Shown here: positions 23,561 through 36,200 of the stretch, in pieces
How the letters are laid out: each line of letters opens with the position of its first letter
How positions within the stretch are numbered: position 1 is the stretch's first letter
Source of the DNA: Mycobacteriaceae bacterium
GTDB taxonomy: Bacteria > Actinomycetota > Actinomycetes > Mycobacteriales > Mycobacteriaceae
Assembly (NCBI GenBank): GCA_019749805.1
Contig: JAIEPH010000079.1
Span: 1 to 64,000 of the forward strand
DNA length: 64,000 nucleotides
Direction: 5' to 3'
Made by a program: the position numbers and the translations under genes
The notes under the pieces: generated by a model
Told to the model about the DNA's origin: nothing
The model's input: the letters and a program-made list of their open reading frames with translations, nothing else
Database searches by the model: none

Positions 23561-24751
23561 TCACCCCTTGATCTGCTGCCACTTGTCGACCCACTCGTTG
23601 TAGGCCGTGCAGTTTTCCCCGCTGCCGTCCACGCAGTTCTTCTGCGGCGTGGTCCAGTAATAGATCTTGGCGGCGAAGTCCTCGTCGGTGGCGTGGTAGA
23701 TGTCGCAGAAGTCCGGTTCGACGGTGTACTTACACGCTTCGGTGTTGGCCGGTGCCTCACCGAAGAACTCCGCGACCTGGGCATTGACCTCGGGGGAGGA
23801 GATCCAATTCATCCACTTGTACATGCAATTGGGATGCGCGGCCTTCGACGAGATCATCCAGGTGTCCGACCACCCCGTTGAACCCTCTTTGGGCAGAACG
23901 GTGTTGACCTGCACCCTGTTCTCCGAGCCGATCGTGTTCGCGATGACCTGCCATGTCGTACCGATGACCGAGGTGCCGGATTCGAACGCCTGCACCTCCT
24001 TGGTGTAGTCCGACCAGTACTCGCCGATGTTCTCCCGCTGCTTCTTGAGCAATTCGGTTGCCGCGTCGAGCTGTTCGGGCGTCAGCGAGTACGGATCCTT
24101 GATACCGAGTTCCGGCTTCGATTTGGACAGGTACAGCGCCGCGTCGGCAATGTAGATGGGGGAGTCGTACGCGGTGACCCTGCCCTTGTACTTGTCCGCG
24201 TCGTCGAATACCGCCGCCCATGAGTTCGGGGCATCACGAACCACCTCGATGTTGTACATCAGCAGATTGGCGCCCCAGCCGTGCGGGATGCCATACATCT
24301 TGCCGTCCACCGAATTCCACGGTTTGTCTTTGAGGAACGACGAAATGGAGGCGTAATTCGGTACGAGATCGGTGTTCACCGGGGCGACATCGCCGGCGTA
24401 GATCAACCGCAACGTCGCGTCGCCGGACGCGGACACGCCGTCGTACTGGCCGCTGCGCATCAGCTGCACCATCTCGTCGGAGGTGTTGCCGACCTTCACG
24501 TTGACCTGACAACCGGTCTGTCGCTCAAACGGCGTCACCCAGTCGGCGCTGCTGTCGTTCGAACCGTCCTCGGCGTAGCCCGCCCATGCGATCAGATTGA
24601 GTTCGCCCTCGCCGTCGCCGACGGCCTCCATGGGCTCCAGCTTCGGCGGCGGCTCGTCGCTGCCGGGTTGGTCGGTGCATCCGGTGATGCCGGCCAACAT
24701 GAGGGCGGCGCACGCGGCGAGCACAAGACTGACTCGTGTTCTGGACGGCAT
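23561..24751 (-). CDS. extracellular solute-binding lipoprotein (PotD/PotF-like)
   Basis: The 396-aa substrate receptor is anchored as a lipoprotein: signal peptide with lipobox LAGITGC (modified Cys25). The mature part starts with a Pro/Glu-rich linker and contains the two-lobed periplasmic-binding fold (ELNLIAWAGYAEDGSNDSSA, then GKMYGIPHGWGANLLMYNIE and STGWSDTWMISSKAAHPNCM). The aromatic residues in the cleft would bind a polyamine-like cation. Several cysteines near the C-terminus (CKYTVEPDFC, KNCVDGSGENC) suggest disulfides. It sits between the ATPase (3-bp gap) and the first permease. Confidence 0.9.
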   Translation of the reverse strand: MPSRTRVSLVLAACAALMLAGITGCTDQPGSDEPPPKLEPMEAVGDGEGELNLIAWAGYAEDGSNDSSADWVTPFERQTGCQVNVKVGNTSDEMVQLMRSGQYDGVSASGDATLRLIYAGDVAPVNTDLVPNYASISSFLKDKPWNSVDGKMYGIPHGWGANLLMYNIEVVRDAPNSWAAVFDDADKYKGRVTAYDSPIYIADAALYLSKSKPELGIKDPYSLTPEQLDAATELLKKQRENIGEYWSDYTKEVQAFESGTSVIGTTWQVIANTIGSENRVQVNTVLPKEGSTGWSDTWMISSKAAHPNCMYKWMNWISSPEVNAQVAEFFGEAPANTEACKYTVEPDFCDIYHATDEDFAAKIYYWTTPQKNCVDGSGENCTAYNEWVDKWQQIKG

Positions 24752-24754
24752 TCG

Positions 24755-25840
24755 CTACTCCTCGTTCATCAGGGTGTGTACAGCTTTTTCTGGCCAGGCC
24801 AACGTGATTGGACTGCCGTGATGTAGGTCGGGCGGCAGCCAGGTGCTGGCGGTGAGGACCGTGGCGGTGAGATCGACGCCGACCTGCGTGTGCGCGGTGA
24901 TCCTGGTGGTGGGACCGGCGTAGATGAGCTCGGACACCGTGGCCGCGACCGTGCGCACGCCGGGCACCGAGTCGGTGTCTGCCGCGAAGACGCCGATACG
25001 CTCGGGCCGTACCACGAACGTTCCGGAACGTCCGACGAGTGCTTCGGCGACGGCGCCGACAAGCACGTTCGAGGTGCCGACGAAATCGGCCACGAATCTG
25101 TTGACCGGGTTTTCGTAGACTTCGCGCGCCGGACCGACCTGCTCGATGCGCCCGTGATTGAACACCGCGAGCCGATCGCAGAGGCTCAGCGCCTCGTCCT
25201 GGTCGTGAGTGACGATGACGAACGTGATGCCGACTTCGCGCTGGATCTCCTTGAGTTCGATCTGCATCTGCTCGCGCAGCTTGAGGTCCAGCGCCCCGAG
25301 TGGCTCGTCGAGCAGCAGCACCCGTGGCCGTCCGACCAGTGCGCGTGCGAGCGCGACACGCTGACGTTGCCCGCCCGACAGCTGCTGCGGGCGTCGGGAC
25401 GCATGCTCCGTGAGCCGGACCAAGTCGAGTTCGTCGCTGGTTCGACGTCTGCGCTCGGCCTTGGGGACGCCGCGCACCTTCAGGCCGTACTCGACGTTCT
25501 GCGCGACGGTCATGTGCGGGAACAGTGCGTACTCCTGGAACACGGTGTTGACGTCGCGGTGTCGCGCCGGAAGGGCGGTGACGTCGGCGCCGCCGAGCCT
25601 GATGGTCCCGGCGGTGGGTTGCTCGAATCCCGCGATCATGCGCAGGACGGTTGTCTTTCCGGATCCGGACGGGCCGAGGATCGCGAACAGTTCGCCGTCC
25701 GCGACCGTGAGGTCGGCGCTCTCGACGGCCACGACGCCGCCGCCGAACTCCTTTCGGACACCGATCAGTTCGACCTGCGGTTCTCGTACGTCACCGGGGA
25801 CATTCACAGCAGATCTAGCGCTGATCGTGTCCGAGGGCAT
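24755..25840 (-). CDS. ABC transporter ATP-binding protein, PotA-type
   Basis: This is the ATPase of the polyamine-type importer. It shows Walker A GPSGSGKTT, Q-loop region FQEYALFPHM, signature LSGGQRQRVALARAL and Walker B VLLLDEPLGALD, followed by the H-loop THDQDEA. The C-terminal TOBE domain (about 280-350) includes VRPERIGVFA. ATG 25840 is preferred. A TTG at 25846 would add two residues. It is the first gene of the operon. Confidence 0.92.
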   Translation of the reverse strand: MPSDTISARSAVNVPGDVREPQVELIGVRKEFGGGVVAVESADLTVADGELFAILGPSGSGKTTVLRMIAGFEQPTAGTIRLGGADVTALPARHRDVNTVFQEYALFPHMTVAQNVEYGLKVRGVPKAERRRRTSDELDLVRLTEHASRRPQQLSGGQRQRVALARALVGRPRVLLLDEPLGALDLKLREQMQIELKEIQREVGITFVIVTHDQDEALSLCDRLAVFNHGRIEQVGPAREVYENPVNRFVADFVGTSNVLVGAVAEALVGRSGTFVVRPERIGVFAADTDSVPGVRTVAATVSELIYAGPTTRITAHTQVGVDLTATVLTASTWLPPDLHHGSPITLAWPEKAVHTLMNEE

Positions 25841-25986
25841 GGTCAATCGTAGGAATCGGAACGGTCGCGCCGCAGTTCATCGCGGATTTCACACCTGCTC
25901 GTGTTCGCTCGGCTACCTCGCCGTGACAGTAAATCTTGATGCGTATGTGACCAGTGGCGCTGTCGTGAAACGTGATGTTGCTGTCG

Positions 25987-25992
25987 TACTCT
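25987..25992 (+). promoter_or_regulatory. -10 element, leaderless promoter of the DUF1906 gene
   Basis: TACTCT with seven bases to GTG 26000, and no Shine-Dalgarno sequence. The arrangement matches mycobacterial leaderless starts. Confidence 0.6.
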
Positions 25993-25999
25993 GTGGCAC

Positions 26000-26734
26000 G
26001 TGTCAATTTCCCGGCGCGACGTGCTGAAAGGTGCCGTCGCGTTGCCCGCCGCGCTGGCCGCCGGCGCAGGCCTGCAGACGCTGGTGTCCGCGGCCGCTCC
26101 CGTGACGGCCTCGGCGGCGCCGTTGGGCGTCCTGCTCGACTATGCAGCCGGGGTGATCAGCGCCAGAGACATCCGGGCCTCGGGCGCCTTGGGCGCCATT
26201 CGGTACGTCTCCGACCGCAGGCCAGGGGGTGCCTGGATGCTGGGTAAGCCGATCCAGATCGCCGAGGCGCGTGACCTTTATCAAAATGGTCTGAAGATCG
26301 TGTCCTGCTACCAGTACGGCAAGCAGGACACCGCCGACTGGCTCGGCGGGCAGAACGCCGGTGTCGCGCACGCCAAGCGGGGATGGGAGTTGCACGTCGC
26401 CGCCGGTGGTTCCTACGGAGCGCCGATCTACACGTCGATCGACGACGATCCGTCGTATGAGCAGTACAAGCAGCAGGTCGCGCCGTATCTGCGGGGCTGG
26501 GAGGCGGTGCTGGGACATCAGCGCACCGGCGTCTACGCCAACTCGAAGACCATCGAGTGGGCCGCCCAGGATGGGCTGGGCGCGTGGTACTGGCAGCACA
26601 ATTGGGGATCGCCCGGCAAGATCGCCCATCCGGCGGCCCATCTGCACCAGGTGGAGATCGACAAGCGCTCCGTGGGAGGCGTCGGGGTCGACATCAACCA
26701 CATACTCAAGCCGCAATACGGACAGTGGGACTAA
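26000..26734 (+). CDS. Tat-exported DUF1906 (glycoside-hydrolase-like) protein, Rv2525c homologue
   Basis: This 244-aa protein carries a twin-arginine signal (SISRRDVLKG, with an Ala-rich core to about residue 42). The mature part is a DUF1906 TIM-barrel related to GH25-type glycosidases: LLDYAAGVISARDIRASGAL, RYVSDRRPGGAWMLGKPIQI and YTSIDDDPSYEQYK, with the Asp residues that would carry acid/base chemistry. M. tuberculosis Rv2525c has the same Tat signal and sits next to fas, as here. Rv2525c is reported to be Tat-dependent and linked to cell-wall properties. The exact substrate is unknown. The start is GTG 26000 (leaderless). Confidence 0.93.
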   Translation: MSISRRDVLKGAVALPAALAAGAGLQTLVSAAAPVTASAAPLGVLLDYAAGVISARDIRASGALGAIRYVSDRRPGGAWMLGKPIQIAEARDLYQNGLKIVSCYQYGKQDTADWLGGQNAGVAHAKRGWELHVAAGGSYGAPIYTSIDDDPSYEQYKQQVAPYLRGWEAVLGHQRTGVYANSKTIEWAAQDGLGAWYWQHNWGSPGKIAHPAAHLHQVEIDKRSVGGVGVDINHILKPQYGQWD

Positions 26735-27228
26735 AAACCTTACCGGCCAGTAAGTAGAGCCAGCAAACCTTCCGTGGTGGCCGGCTTTGCTGACAAGACA
26801 AATCATGTCCAGTTGTCGACTCTGCACGCCGCAATGCCGCAGGTGGACACGGCCAAAATATTTAGATAACGATTCTATAACAATACCGCCTTGATCAGCG
26901 CTGTTGCGCCTACTCGACCGTAACCACCCGCCAACAGGACGTTTGTCCCGGATAGCTGAGGCCGCTTCGAAGGCGCGCGTTATCTCAGGGACGGTTACCC
27001 GCGCGTAGAACTCGCTAGTAACCATTTCGGGGGCGAAAATGGTGTCGTCTCTTATGACACTCTTAGTACGGCTGGGATGTCCGCTGGACCGGATGAACAA
27101 GTCGGGATTCGACGCCGAATCGCATGGCCCCCGCAGGGGAGCGCGGGCCAGTCAGCTTCTGGCGACGCCACAGCCACCACAGACGACGAGCGAATACGCG
27201 CAGATAGCACCGAGGGAGAAATCAAGAC
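26735..27228. promoter_or_regulatory. fas upstream region with candidate operators
   Basis: This 494-bp non-coding stretch holds three dyads. CTTACCGGCCAGTAAG (26739-26754) is a near-perfect palindrome right after the DUF1906 stop. A pair CAGCAAA/TTTGCTG (26761-26767 and 26786-26792) could form the terminator stem of that gene. GGTTAC-N19-GTAACC (26993-26998 and 27018-27023) may be a site for a fas regulator. The leader ends with GGGAGAA (27214-27220) before GTG 27229. In M. tuberculosis the fas-acpS promoter is activated by FasR, but assigning these repeats to FasR is inference. Confidence 0.55.
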
Positions 27229-30200
27229 GTGACGATCAACGAGCAGCACCGGGTGCCAGCACAGTCAACCACCGAGCGCCCGGGAGCCCGTCCCTCCGCG
27301 CATGCGCTCGTCGATCGGTTGAACGCCGGTGAGCCGTACGCCGTCGCGTTCGGTGGGCAAGGCGCCGCGTGGCTGGAGAACCTCGAAGAACTGGTCAGCT
27401 CGGCCGGCATCGAGTCCGAGCTCAGTGAAGTGGTGGGCGAGGCCGAGCTGCTGCTGCAGCCCGTCGCTCGCGAGCTGGTGGTCGTGCGGCCGATCGGCTT
27501 CGAGCCGATGCAGTGGGTGCGGGCCCTGGCCGCCGAGGAGTCGCTGCCCGCCACCAAACAACTTGTCACCGCGGCGATCTCGGGCCCCGGGATCCTGCTT
27601 GCCCAAATGGCCGCCATCCGCGCGCTCACCAGGCAGGGCCTGGATCTGTACAACACCCCGCCGGTCGCGATGGCGGGCCACTCGCAGGGCATCATGGCCT
27701 GCGAATCGCTGCGGGCGAAGGGCACCAAGGACGCCGAGCTCCTGGCGCTGCTGCAATTGATCGGCGCCGCCGGTTCGTTGATGTCCCGACGACGGGGCAT
27801 GGTCGGTCGCGGCAACAAGACGCCGATGGTGTCGGTGACCAACGTCGACCCGGAACGCATGCGTGAGCTGCTCGAGGAATTCAGTACGGATGTCCGCACC
27901 GTGCTTCCGCCGGTGCTGTCGATTCGCAACGGCAGGCGCTCCGTGGTCATCACCGGGACACCGGAGCAACTGGGTCGATTCGAGCTCTACTGCAGCAAGA
28001 TCACCGAACGTGAAGAGGCCGAGCGCAAGAACAAGCTCCGCGGCGGGGCGGTGTTCGCACCCGAATTCCACGGAGTGCAGGTCGAGGTCGGCTTCCATAC
28101 CCCGCGCCTGGCCGACGGCGTCGCGGTCGTCGAGGGCTGGGCCGAGAGGTGCGGTATCGACGCCGCGATGGCGCACGAGATGACCGAGGCGATCTTCGTC
28201 CGTCCCATCGACTGGGTGGCCGAGATCGAGCGGCTGCACCAGTCGGGTGCCAAATGGATCGTCGACCTGGGGCCGGCCGATACCGTGACTCGCCTGACCG
28301 CCCCCGTCATCCGGGGTCTGGGCGTCGGAATCGTTCCCGCTGCCACCCGCGCCGGTCAGCGCAACCTGTTCACCGTCGGCGCCGAGCCCGAGGTACTGCC
28401 CCCGTGGTCCAGCTTCTCGCCGAGCACGGTCGAGCTGCCCGACGGCTCCGTGAAGCTGTCCACCAAGTTCACCCGCCTGACCGGACGCTCGCCGATCCTG
28501 CTGGCGGGTATGACGCCCACGACCGTCGACGCCAAGATCGTCGCCGCGGCCGCCAACGCCGGCCACTGGGCCGAGCTGGCCGGTGGCGGTCAGGTCACCG
28601 AGGAGATCTTCTCCGACCGCATCGCCGAGCTGACCAACCTGCTCGAGCCGGGCCGCGCCGTGCAGTTCAACACGCTGTTCCTGGATCCCTACCTGTGGAA
28701 GCTCCAGGTCGGTGGCAAGCGGTTGGTGCAGAGGGCCCGTCAGTCCGGCGCTCCCATCGACGGCGTTGTGGTCAGCGCGGGCATTCCCGATCTCGAGGAA
28801 GCCGTCGAGCTGATCGACGAGCTGAATACCGTGGGTCTCAGCCACGTCGTGTTCAAGCCGGGCACGGTCGGCCAGATCAAGTCGGTCATCAACATCGCCG
28901 CCGAAGTCCCCGGTAAGGACGTCATCGTCCACATCGAGGGCGGACGCGCAGGTGGTCATCACTCGTGGGAGGACCTCGACGACCTGCTGCTGGCGACGTA
29001 CGCGGATCTGCGCAAGCTGTCCAACATCACCATCTGCGTCGGCGGCGGCATCGGTACCCCCGAGCGAGCGGCCGAGTACCTGTCGGGCGCATGGGCCAAG
29101 GCCTACGGCTTCCCCGAGATGCCGGTCGACGGAATTCTCGTCGGCACCGCGGCCATGGCCACCCTGGAGTCCACCACCTCGCCGGCCGTCAAGCAGATGC
29201 TGGTCGAGACGACGGGCACCGATCACTGGATCAGCGCCGGAAAAGCCAACGGCGGCATGGCTTCCAGCCGTAGCCAGCTGGGCGCGGACATTCACGAGAT
29301 CGACAATGCCGCCTCTCGATGTGGCAGGTTGCTCGACGAGGTCGCCGGCGACGCGGAGGCCGTAGCGGCCCGTCGTGACGAGCTGATCGCGGCGATGGCC
29401 AACACGGCCAAGCCCTACTTCGGCGACGTCAGCGGCATGACCTACCTGCAGTGGCTGAACCGTTACGTCGAGCTGGCGATCGGCGACGGCGACAGCACCG
29501 CCGACACCGCAACGCCGGGCAGCCCGTGGATCGCCGACACCTGGCGGGACCGGTTCGCCGACATGCTCAAGCGAGCTGAGGCGCGCCTTCATCCGCAGGA
29601 CTCCGGCCCGATCGAGACGCTCTTCGCCGACACTGCCGAAGGCCAAGCGCTGCTCGAGGATCCGCCGACCGCGATCGATCAGCTGCTGCAGCGCTACCCG
29701 GATGCCGGGACCCTGAAGCTGCACCCCGCCGACGTGCCGTTCTTCATCACGCTGTGCAAGACGCCGGGCAAGCCCGTCAACTTCGTGCCGGTCATCGACA
29801 AGGACGTACGCCGCTGGTGGCGCAGCGACTCGTTGTGGCAGGCCCACGACGCGCGCTACACCGCCGACGAGGTGTGCATCATCCCCGGCACGCAGGCGGT
29901 CGCCGGGATCACGCGGGTCGACGAGCCGGTCGGCGAACTGCTGGACCGCTTCGAGCAGGCGTCGATCGACGCGCTGGTCGCCTCGGGCGCCGAGCCGACG
30001 CCGGTGGTGTCGCGCCGCCAGGCCCGCGAGGACGTCACCGGTGCCCTGGCGGTCGTACTCGATTCGCCCGACGTGCTGTGGGCAGGCCGTACCGCCATCA
30101 ATCCGGTACACCGCATCGGCGCACCGGATGAGTGGCAGGCCAACGAAAACCGCAGTGCCACACACCCGTCCACCGGCGCACGGCTCGAACTGAGCGCCGA

Positions 30201-33200
30201 CGGCGTGGTCACCCTGAGTGTCCCGCTGAGCGACATCTGGATCGACATCCGCTTCACTCTCCCGTCCTGCACCGTCAACGGCGGCATGCCGGTCGTGACC
30301 GTCGAGGACGCTTCGAAAGCGATGCGTTCGGTCCTTGCTATCGCCGCGGGTGTCGACGGCCCCGACGCGCTGCCACCGGTGCACGACAACACCGCATCGG
30401 TCACCGTCGAATGGGACACGGAGGAGGTCGCCGACCACACCGGCGTCACCGCGACCTTCGGGGGGCCGTTGGCCCCGGGTCTCACGCTGGTGCCGGACGC
30501 ACTCGTAGGCCATTGCTGGCCCGCGGTTTTCGCGGCGATCGGTGCCGCGGTCACCGACGACGGAATCCCCGTCGTCGAGGGTCTGCTGAGCCTGGTGCAC
30601 CTGGACCATGCCGCCCACCTGCTCGCTCCGATGCCGAAGACGACGGCCCAATTGACGGTCACCGCAACAAGTTCGGCCGCCTTCGACACCGAGTACGGAC
30701 GCGTTGTCCCGGTGACAGTCGACGTCACCGACGCCGGCGGCGCCACCCTGGCGAAACTCGAAGAGCGCTTCGCGATCCGCGGTCGCACGGGCGCCGTCGA
30801 ACTCAGCGACCCGCCGCGCGCCGGCGGCGCGATCACCGACAACGCGACCGAGACACCGCGTCGCCGCCGTCGCGACGTCACTGTCGCCGCGCCGACCGAC
30901 ATGCGTGCCTTCGCGGTGGTGTCCGGGGACCACAACCCGATCCACACCGACCGGGCGGCCGCGCTGCTGGCCGGCCTGAAATCGCCCATCGTGCACGGCA
31001 TGTGGCTCTCGGCCGCCGCGCAGCACGTGGTGACCGCCACCGACGGCAAGGCCGCCCCGCCGGCCCGTGTGGTCGGCTGGACGTCACGATTCCTCGGCAT
31101 GGTGCTGCCCGGCGACGACATCGACTTCCGCGTCGACCGTGTCGGAATCGACCGTGGCGCAGAGATCGTCGAGGTCGCCGCGCGCGTCAACAACGAGCTT
31201 GTGATGTCGGCCACGGCGCAACTTGCCGCCCCGAAGACGGTCTATGCGTTCCCGGGCCAGGGCATCCAGCACAAAGGCATGGGCATGGAGGTTCGCTCCC
31301 GGTCCAAGGCCGCGCGCAAGGTGTGGGACACCGCCGACAAGTTCACCCGCGAGACCCTGGGCTTCTCGGTGCTGCACGTGGTGCGGGACAACCCGACCAG
31401 CCTGATCGCCAGCGGTGTGCACTACCACCATCCCGACGGCGTGCTGTTCCTGACGCAGTTCACCCAGGTCGCGATGGCGACTGTGGCGGCCGCTCAGGTC
31501 GCCGAGATGCGTGAACAGGGCGCGTTCGTCGAGGGTGCGCTGGCCTGCGGCCACTCCGTCGGCGAGTACACCGCCCTGGCCTGTGTCAGCGGTGTCTACG
31601 AGCTGGACGCACTGCTCGAGGTGGTATTCCACCGCGGCAGCAAGATGCACGACATCGTTCCCCGCGACCATCTGGGCCGGTCCAACTACCGGCTGGCCGC
31701 CATCCGGCCGTCGCAGATCGATCTCGATGACGACGACGTCCCCCGCTTCATCGACGAGATCTCCGAACGCACCGGTGAGTTTCTACAGATCGTGAACTTC
31801 AACCTGCGTGGCTCGCAGTACGCCATCGCCGGTACGGTCCGCGGCCTGGAAGTGCTGGAGGAGGAAGTCGAGAAGCGCCGCGAGATCAGCGGCGGCAAGC
31901 GGTCGTTCATCCTGGTGCCCGGTATCGACGTGCCGTTCCACTCCTCGGTGCTGCGGGTCGGCGTCGCCGACTTCCGTCGCTCGCTCGAGCGCGTCATGCC
32001 GCGCGACGCGAATCCCGACCTGATCGTCGGCAAGTACATCCCCAACCTGGTGCCGCGGCCGTTCACGCTCGACAAGGATTTCATTCAGGAGATCCGCGAT
32101 CTGGTGCCCGCCGAGCCGCTCGACGAGATCCTGGCCGACTACGACACCTGGCGGAACGAGAAGCCGAGTGAGCTGATGCGCAAGGTCGTGATCGAGCTGC
32201 TGGCTTGGCAATTCGCCAGCCCGGTGCGCTGGATCGAGACGCAGGACCTGCTCTTCATCGAGGAGGCCGCCGGCGGTCTGGGCATCGAGCGGTTCGTAGA
32301 GATCGGTGTGAAATCCGCGCCGACCGTCGCGGGGCTCGCGACCAACACGCTCAAGCTCCCGGAGTACTCACACAACACGACCGAGGTGCTGAACTCGGAG
32401 CGCGACGCCGCGGTGCTGTTCGCCACGGACACCGACCCCGAGCCGGATCTCGATGCGGACGACGGTGCCGACACGGCGCCCGCGCCCGTGGAGTCCGCGC
32501 CACCGGTCGAGACCGCGCCCGCCCCTGCCGCGGCTGCACCCTCGGGTGGCCCGCGCCCGGACGATCTGGTCTACGACGCGGCCGACGCCACCACAGCGTT
32601 GATCGCGCTGTCGGCGAAGATGCGCATCGATCAGATCGAGCCGCTGGACTCCATCGAGTCGATCACCGACGGTGCGTCGTCGCGGCGCAACCAGCTGCTG
32701 GTCGACCTCGGCTCGGAGCTGAATCTCGGTGCCATCGACGGTGCCGCAGACGCCGACCTCGCCGGGCTGAAGGGGCAGGTCACCAAGCTGGCCCGTACGT
32801 ACAAGCCTTACGGCCCAGTGCTTTCCGACGCCATCAACGACCAGCTTCGTACGGTCCTTGGGCCGTCCGGCAAGCGGCCCGCTTACATCGCCGAGCGGGT
32901 CAAGAAGACTTGGGAGCTGGGTGACGGCTGGGTCAAGCACGTCACGGTCGAGGTGGCGCTGGGCACCCGCGAGGGTTCCAGCGTGCGCGGTGGTGAATTG
33001 GGGGGCTTGCACGCAGGCGCGCTTGCGGACGCGGCTTCCGTCGACAAAGTCATCGACGCCGCGGTGTCGGCGGTGGGGGCACGGCACGGTGTGGCCGTCA
33101 CGCTGCCCGCCGCAGCCGGTGGCGGTGGCGGTGTCGTGGACTCCGCGGCACTCGGTGAGTTCGCCCAACAGGTGACCGGGCCCAACGGTGTACTCGCTTC

Positions 33201-36200
33201 GGCGGCGCGCCTGATCCTGGGTCAGCTCGGCCTGGACACGCCGGTCAGTGCGCCGGAAGCGACAGATGCGGAGCTCATCGATCTGGTAACTGCCGAATTG
33301 GGTTCGGACTGGCCACGTTTGGTCGCCCCGACGTTCGACAGCCGCAAGGCAGTGGTGTTCGACGACCGCTGGGCCAGTGCACGTGAGGATCTGGCCAGGT
33401 TCTGGTTGATGGACGAGGGCGAGATCGACGCCGACTGGCAGCGTCTTTCCGAGCGGTTCGAAGGCGCCGGCCACATCGTCGGCACCCAGGCCACCTGGTG
33501 GCAGGGCAAGGCGCTGGCGGCGGGCCGCAACATTCATGCGTCGCTGTACGGCCGCGCGGCCGCAGGCGCGGAGAACCCGGGCAAGGGGCGCTACACCGAC
33601 GAGGTCGCGGTGGTGACCGGTGCATCGAAGGGCTCCATCGCGGCATCCGTAGTGGCCCAACTCCTCGACGGAGGGGCGACGGTCATCGCGACCACGTCCA
33701 AGCTCGACGACACCCGGCTGGCGTTCTACCGCGATCTGTACCGGGACAACGCCAGGTTCGAAGCCAAGCTGTGGGTCGTGCCCGCCAACATGGCGTCCTA
33801 CAGCGACATCGACGCACTCGTCGAGTGGGTCGGTACGGAACAGACTGAAAGCCTGGGGCCGAAGTCCATTCACCTCAAGGATGCGCTGACACCAACGCTT
33901 CTGTTCCCATTCGCAGCGCCGCGGGTGGCCGGCGACCTGTCGGACGCGGGATCGCGCGCCGAGATGGAGATGAAGGTCCTGCTGTGGGCCGTTCAGCGGT
34001 TGATCGGCGGGCTGTCGCACGTCGGCGCGGAACGCGACATCGCGGCGCGGATGCACGTGGTGCTGCCGGGCTCGCCCAACCGCGGGATGTTCGGCGGTGA
34101 TGGTGCCTACGGTGAATCCAAGTCCGCGCTCGACGCGTTGGTCACCCGGTGGAAGGCCGAGTCGTCGTGGGCACAGCGGGTTTCGCTGGCGCATGCGCTG
34201 ATCGGCTGGACCAAGGGCACCGGACTGATGGGTCACAACGACGCCATCGTCGACGCCGTCGAAGAAGCCGGGGTGACGACCTATACCACCGACGAGATGG
34301 CGAAGATGTTGCTCGATTTGTGCGACATCGAGTCGAAGGTGGCCGCTGCGCGCGAGCCGCTGCAGGCGGACCTGACCGGCGGATTGGCCGAGGTCGAGCT
34401 GGACCTGGCCGAGTTGGCCGCCAACGCGCGCGACGAGCAGGCGGCCGGCGGAGCCGAGAGCGACGACGCCGACGGCAACGATGCCGGCACGATCCGCGCG
34501 CTGCCATCCCCGCCGCGGGGCTACCGCGCTGCGCCGCCGCCGGAATGGGACGACCTCGACGTCGACCCCGCCGATCTGGTGGTGATCGTCGGCGGCGCCG
34601 AGCTCGGACCCTATGGTTCGTCACGCACCCGCCTCGAGATGGAGGTCGACAACGAGCTGTCGGCGGCCGGCGTGCTCGAGCTCGCGTGGACCACCGGCCT
34701 GGTCAAGTGGGAGGACGATCCCACCCCGGGTTGGTACGACGTCCAGACCGGCGAGTTGGTCGACGAGGGCGAGCTGGTGGAGCGTTATCACGACGCGGTC
34801 ATCGAGCGGGTCGGCATCCGCGAGTTCGTCGACGACGGCGCGATCGATCCGGACCACGCTTCACCGATCATGGTTTCGGTCTTCCTCGACAAGGACTTCA
34901 CGTTCGTCGTGTCGTCGGAGGCCGAGGCTCGGCCGTTCGTGGAATTCGATCCGGAGCACACGGTCATCGCGCCGGTGCCGGACAGCAGTGACTGGCAGGT
35001 GACCCGCAAGGCGGGCACCGAGATTCGGGTGCCGCGCAAGACCAAGCTGTCCCGCACGGTCGGTGCGCAGATCCCGACGGGCTTCGATCCGATGGTGTAC
35101 GGCGTCCCCGCGGACATGGTGTCGTCGATCGACCGGTTGGCGCTGTGGAACCTCGTCACCACGGTCGATGCCTTCTTGTCCGCGGGTTTCACCCCTACCG
35201 AGCTGATGCGCTGGGTCCACCCCAGCCTGGTGGCCAGCACGCAGGGCACCGGCATGGGTGGCATGACGTCGATGCAGACCATGTACCACGGCAACTTGCT
35301 CGGCCGGAACAAGCCGAACGACATTTTGCAGGAGGTTCTGCCGAATGTCATTGCCGGACACGTGGTTCAGTCCTACATCGGCAGTTACGGCTCGATGATC
35401 CACCCGGTGGGCGCGTGCGCCACCGCGGCGATCTCGGTCGAAGAAGGTGTGGACAAGATCCGCCTCGGTAAGGCTGAGTTCGTCGTGGCTGGCGGTTATG
35501 ACGACCTGACGCTGGAGGCCATCATCGGATTCGGTGACATGTCGGCCACGGCCGACACCGAGGTGATGCGGGCCAAGGGCATCAGCGACTCGAAGTTCTC
35601 GCGCGCCAACGACCGTCGCCGGCTCGGGTTCGTCGAGGGACAGGGCGGCGGGACGATCCTGCTCGCGCGCGGTGACCTCGCGCTGAAGATGGGTCTGCCG
35701 GTGTTGTCCGTGGTGGCCTACGTGTCGTCCTTCGGTGACGGTGTGCATACGTCGATCCCCGCTCCGGGGCTCGGTGCGCTGGCCGCTGGTCGTGGCGGCA
35801 AGGGATCGCAGTTGGCACGTTCGCTGGCGAAGCTGGGTGTGAGTGCCGACGACATCGCAGTGGTGTCCAAGCACGACACCTCGACGCTGGCCAACGATCC
35901 GAACGAAACCGAATTGCACGAGCGTCTTGCGGATTCGATGGGCCGGTCGGCCGGTGCGCCACTTTTCGTGGTGTCACAGAAGAGCCTGACCGGTCACTCG
36001 AAGGGTGGTGCCGCGGCCTTCCAGATGATGGGGCTGTGCCAGATCCTGCGCGACGGCGTCATTCCCCCGAACCGCAGCCTGGACTGCGTCGACGAAGAAA
36101 TGGCCAGCGCCGCCCACCTGGTGTGGCTGCGCGACAGCCTCAAGTTCGGCGACAAGTTCCCGTTGAAGGCCGGTCTGATCACCAGCCTCGGCTTCGGTCA

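Noticed and set aside
27265..31026. 1253-codon open frame on the minus strand inside fas
   Set aside because: It lies antisense to fas, has no family motif and shows the Arg/Gln/His-rich composition typical of antisense frames in high-GC DNA.
32368..34236. 622-codon minus-strand frame over fas
   Set aside because: Antisense to strong fas domains (ACP, ketoreductase).
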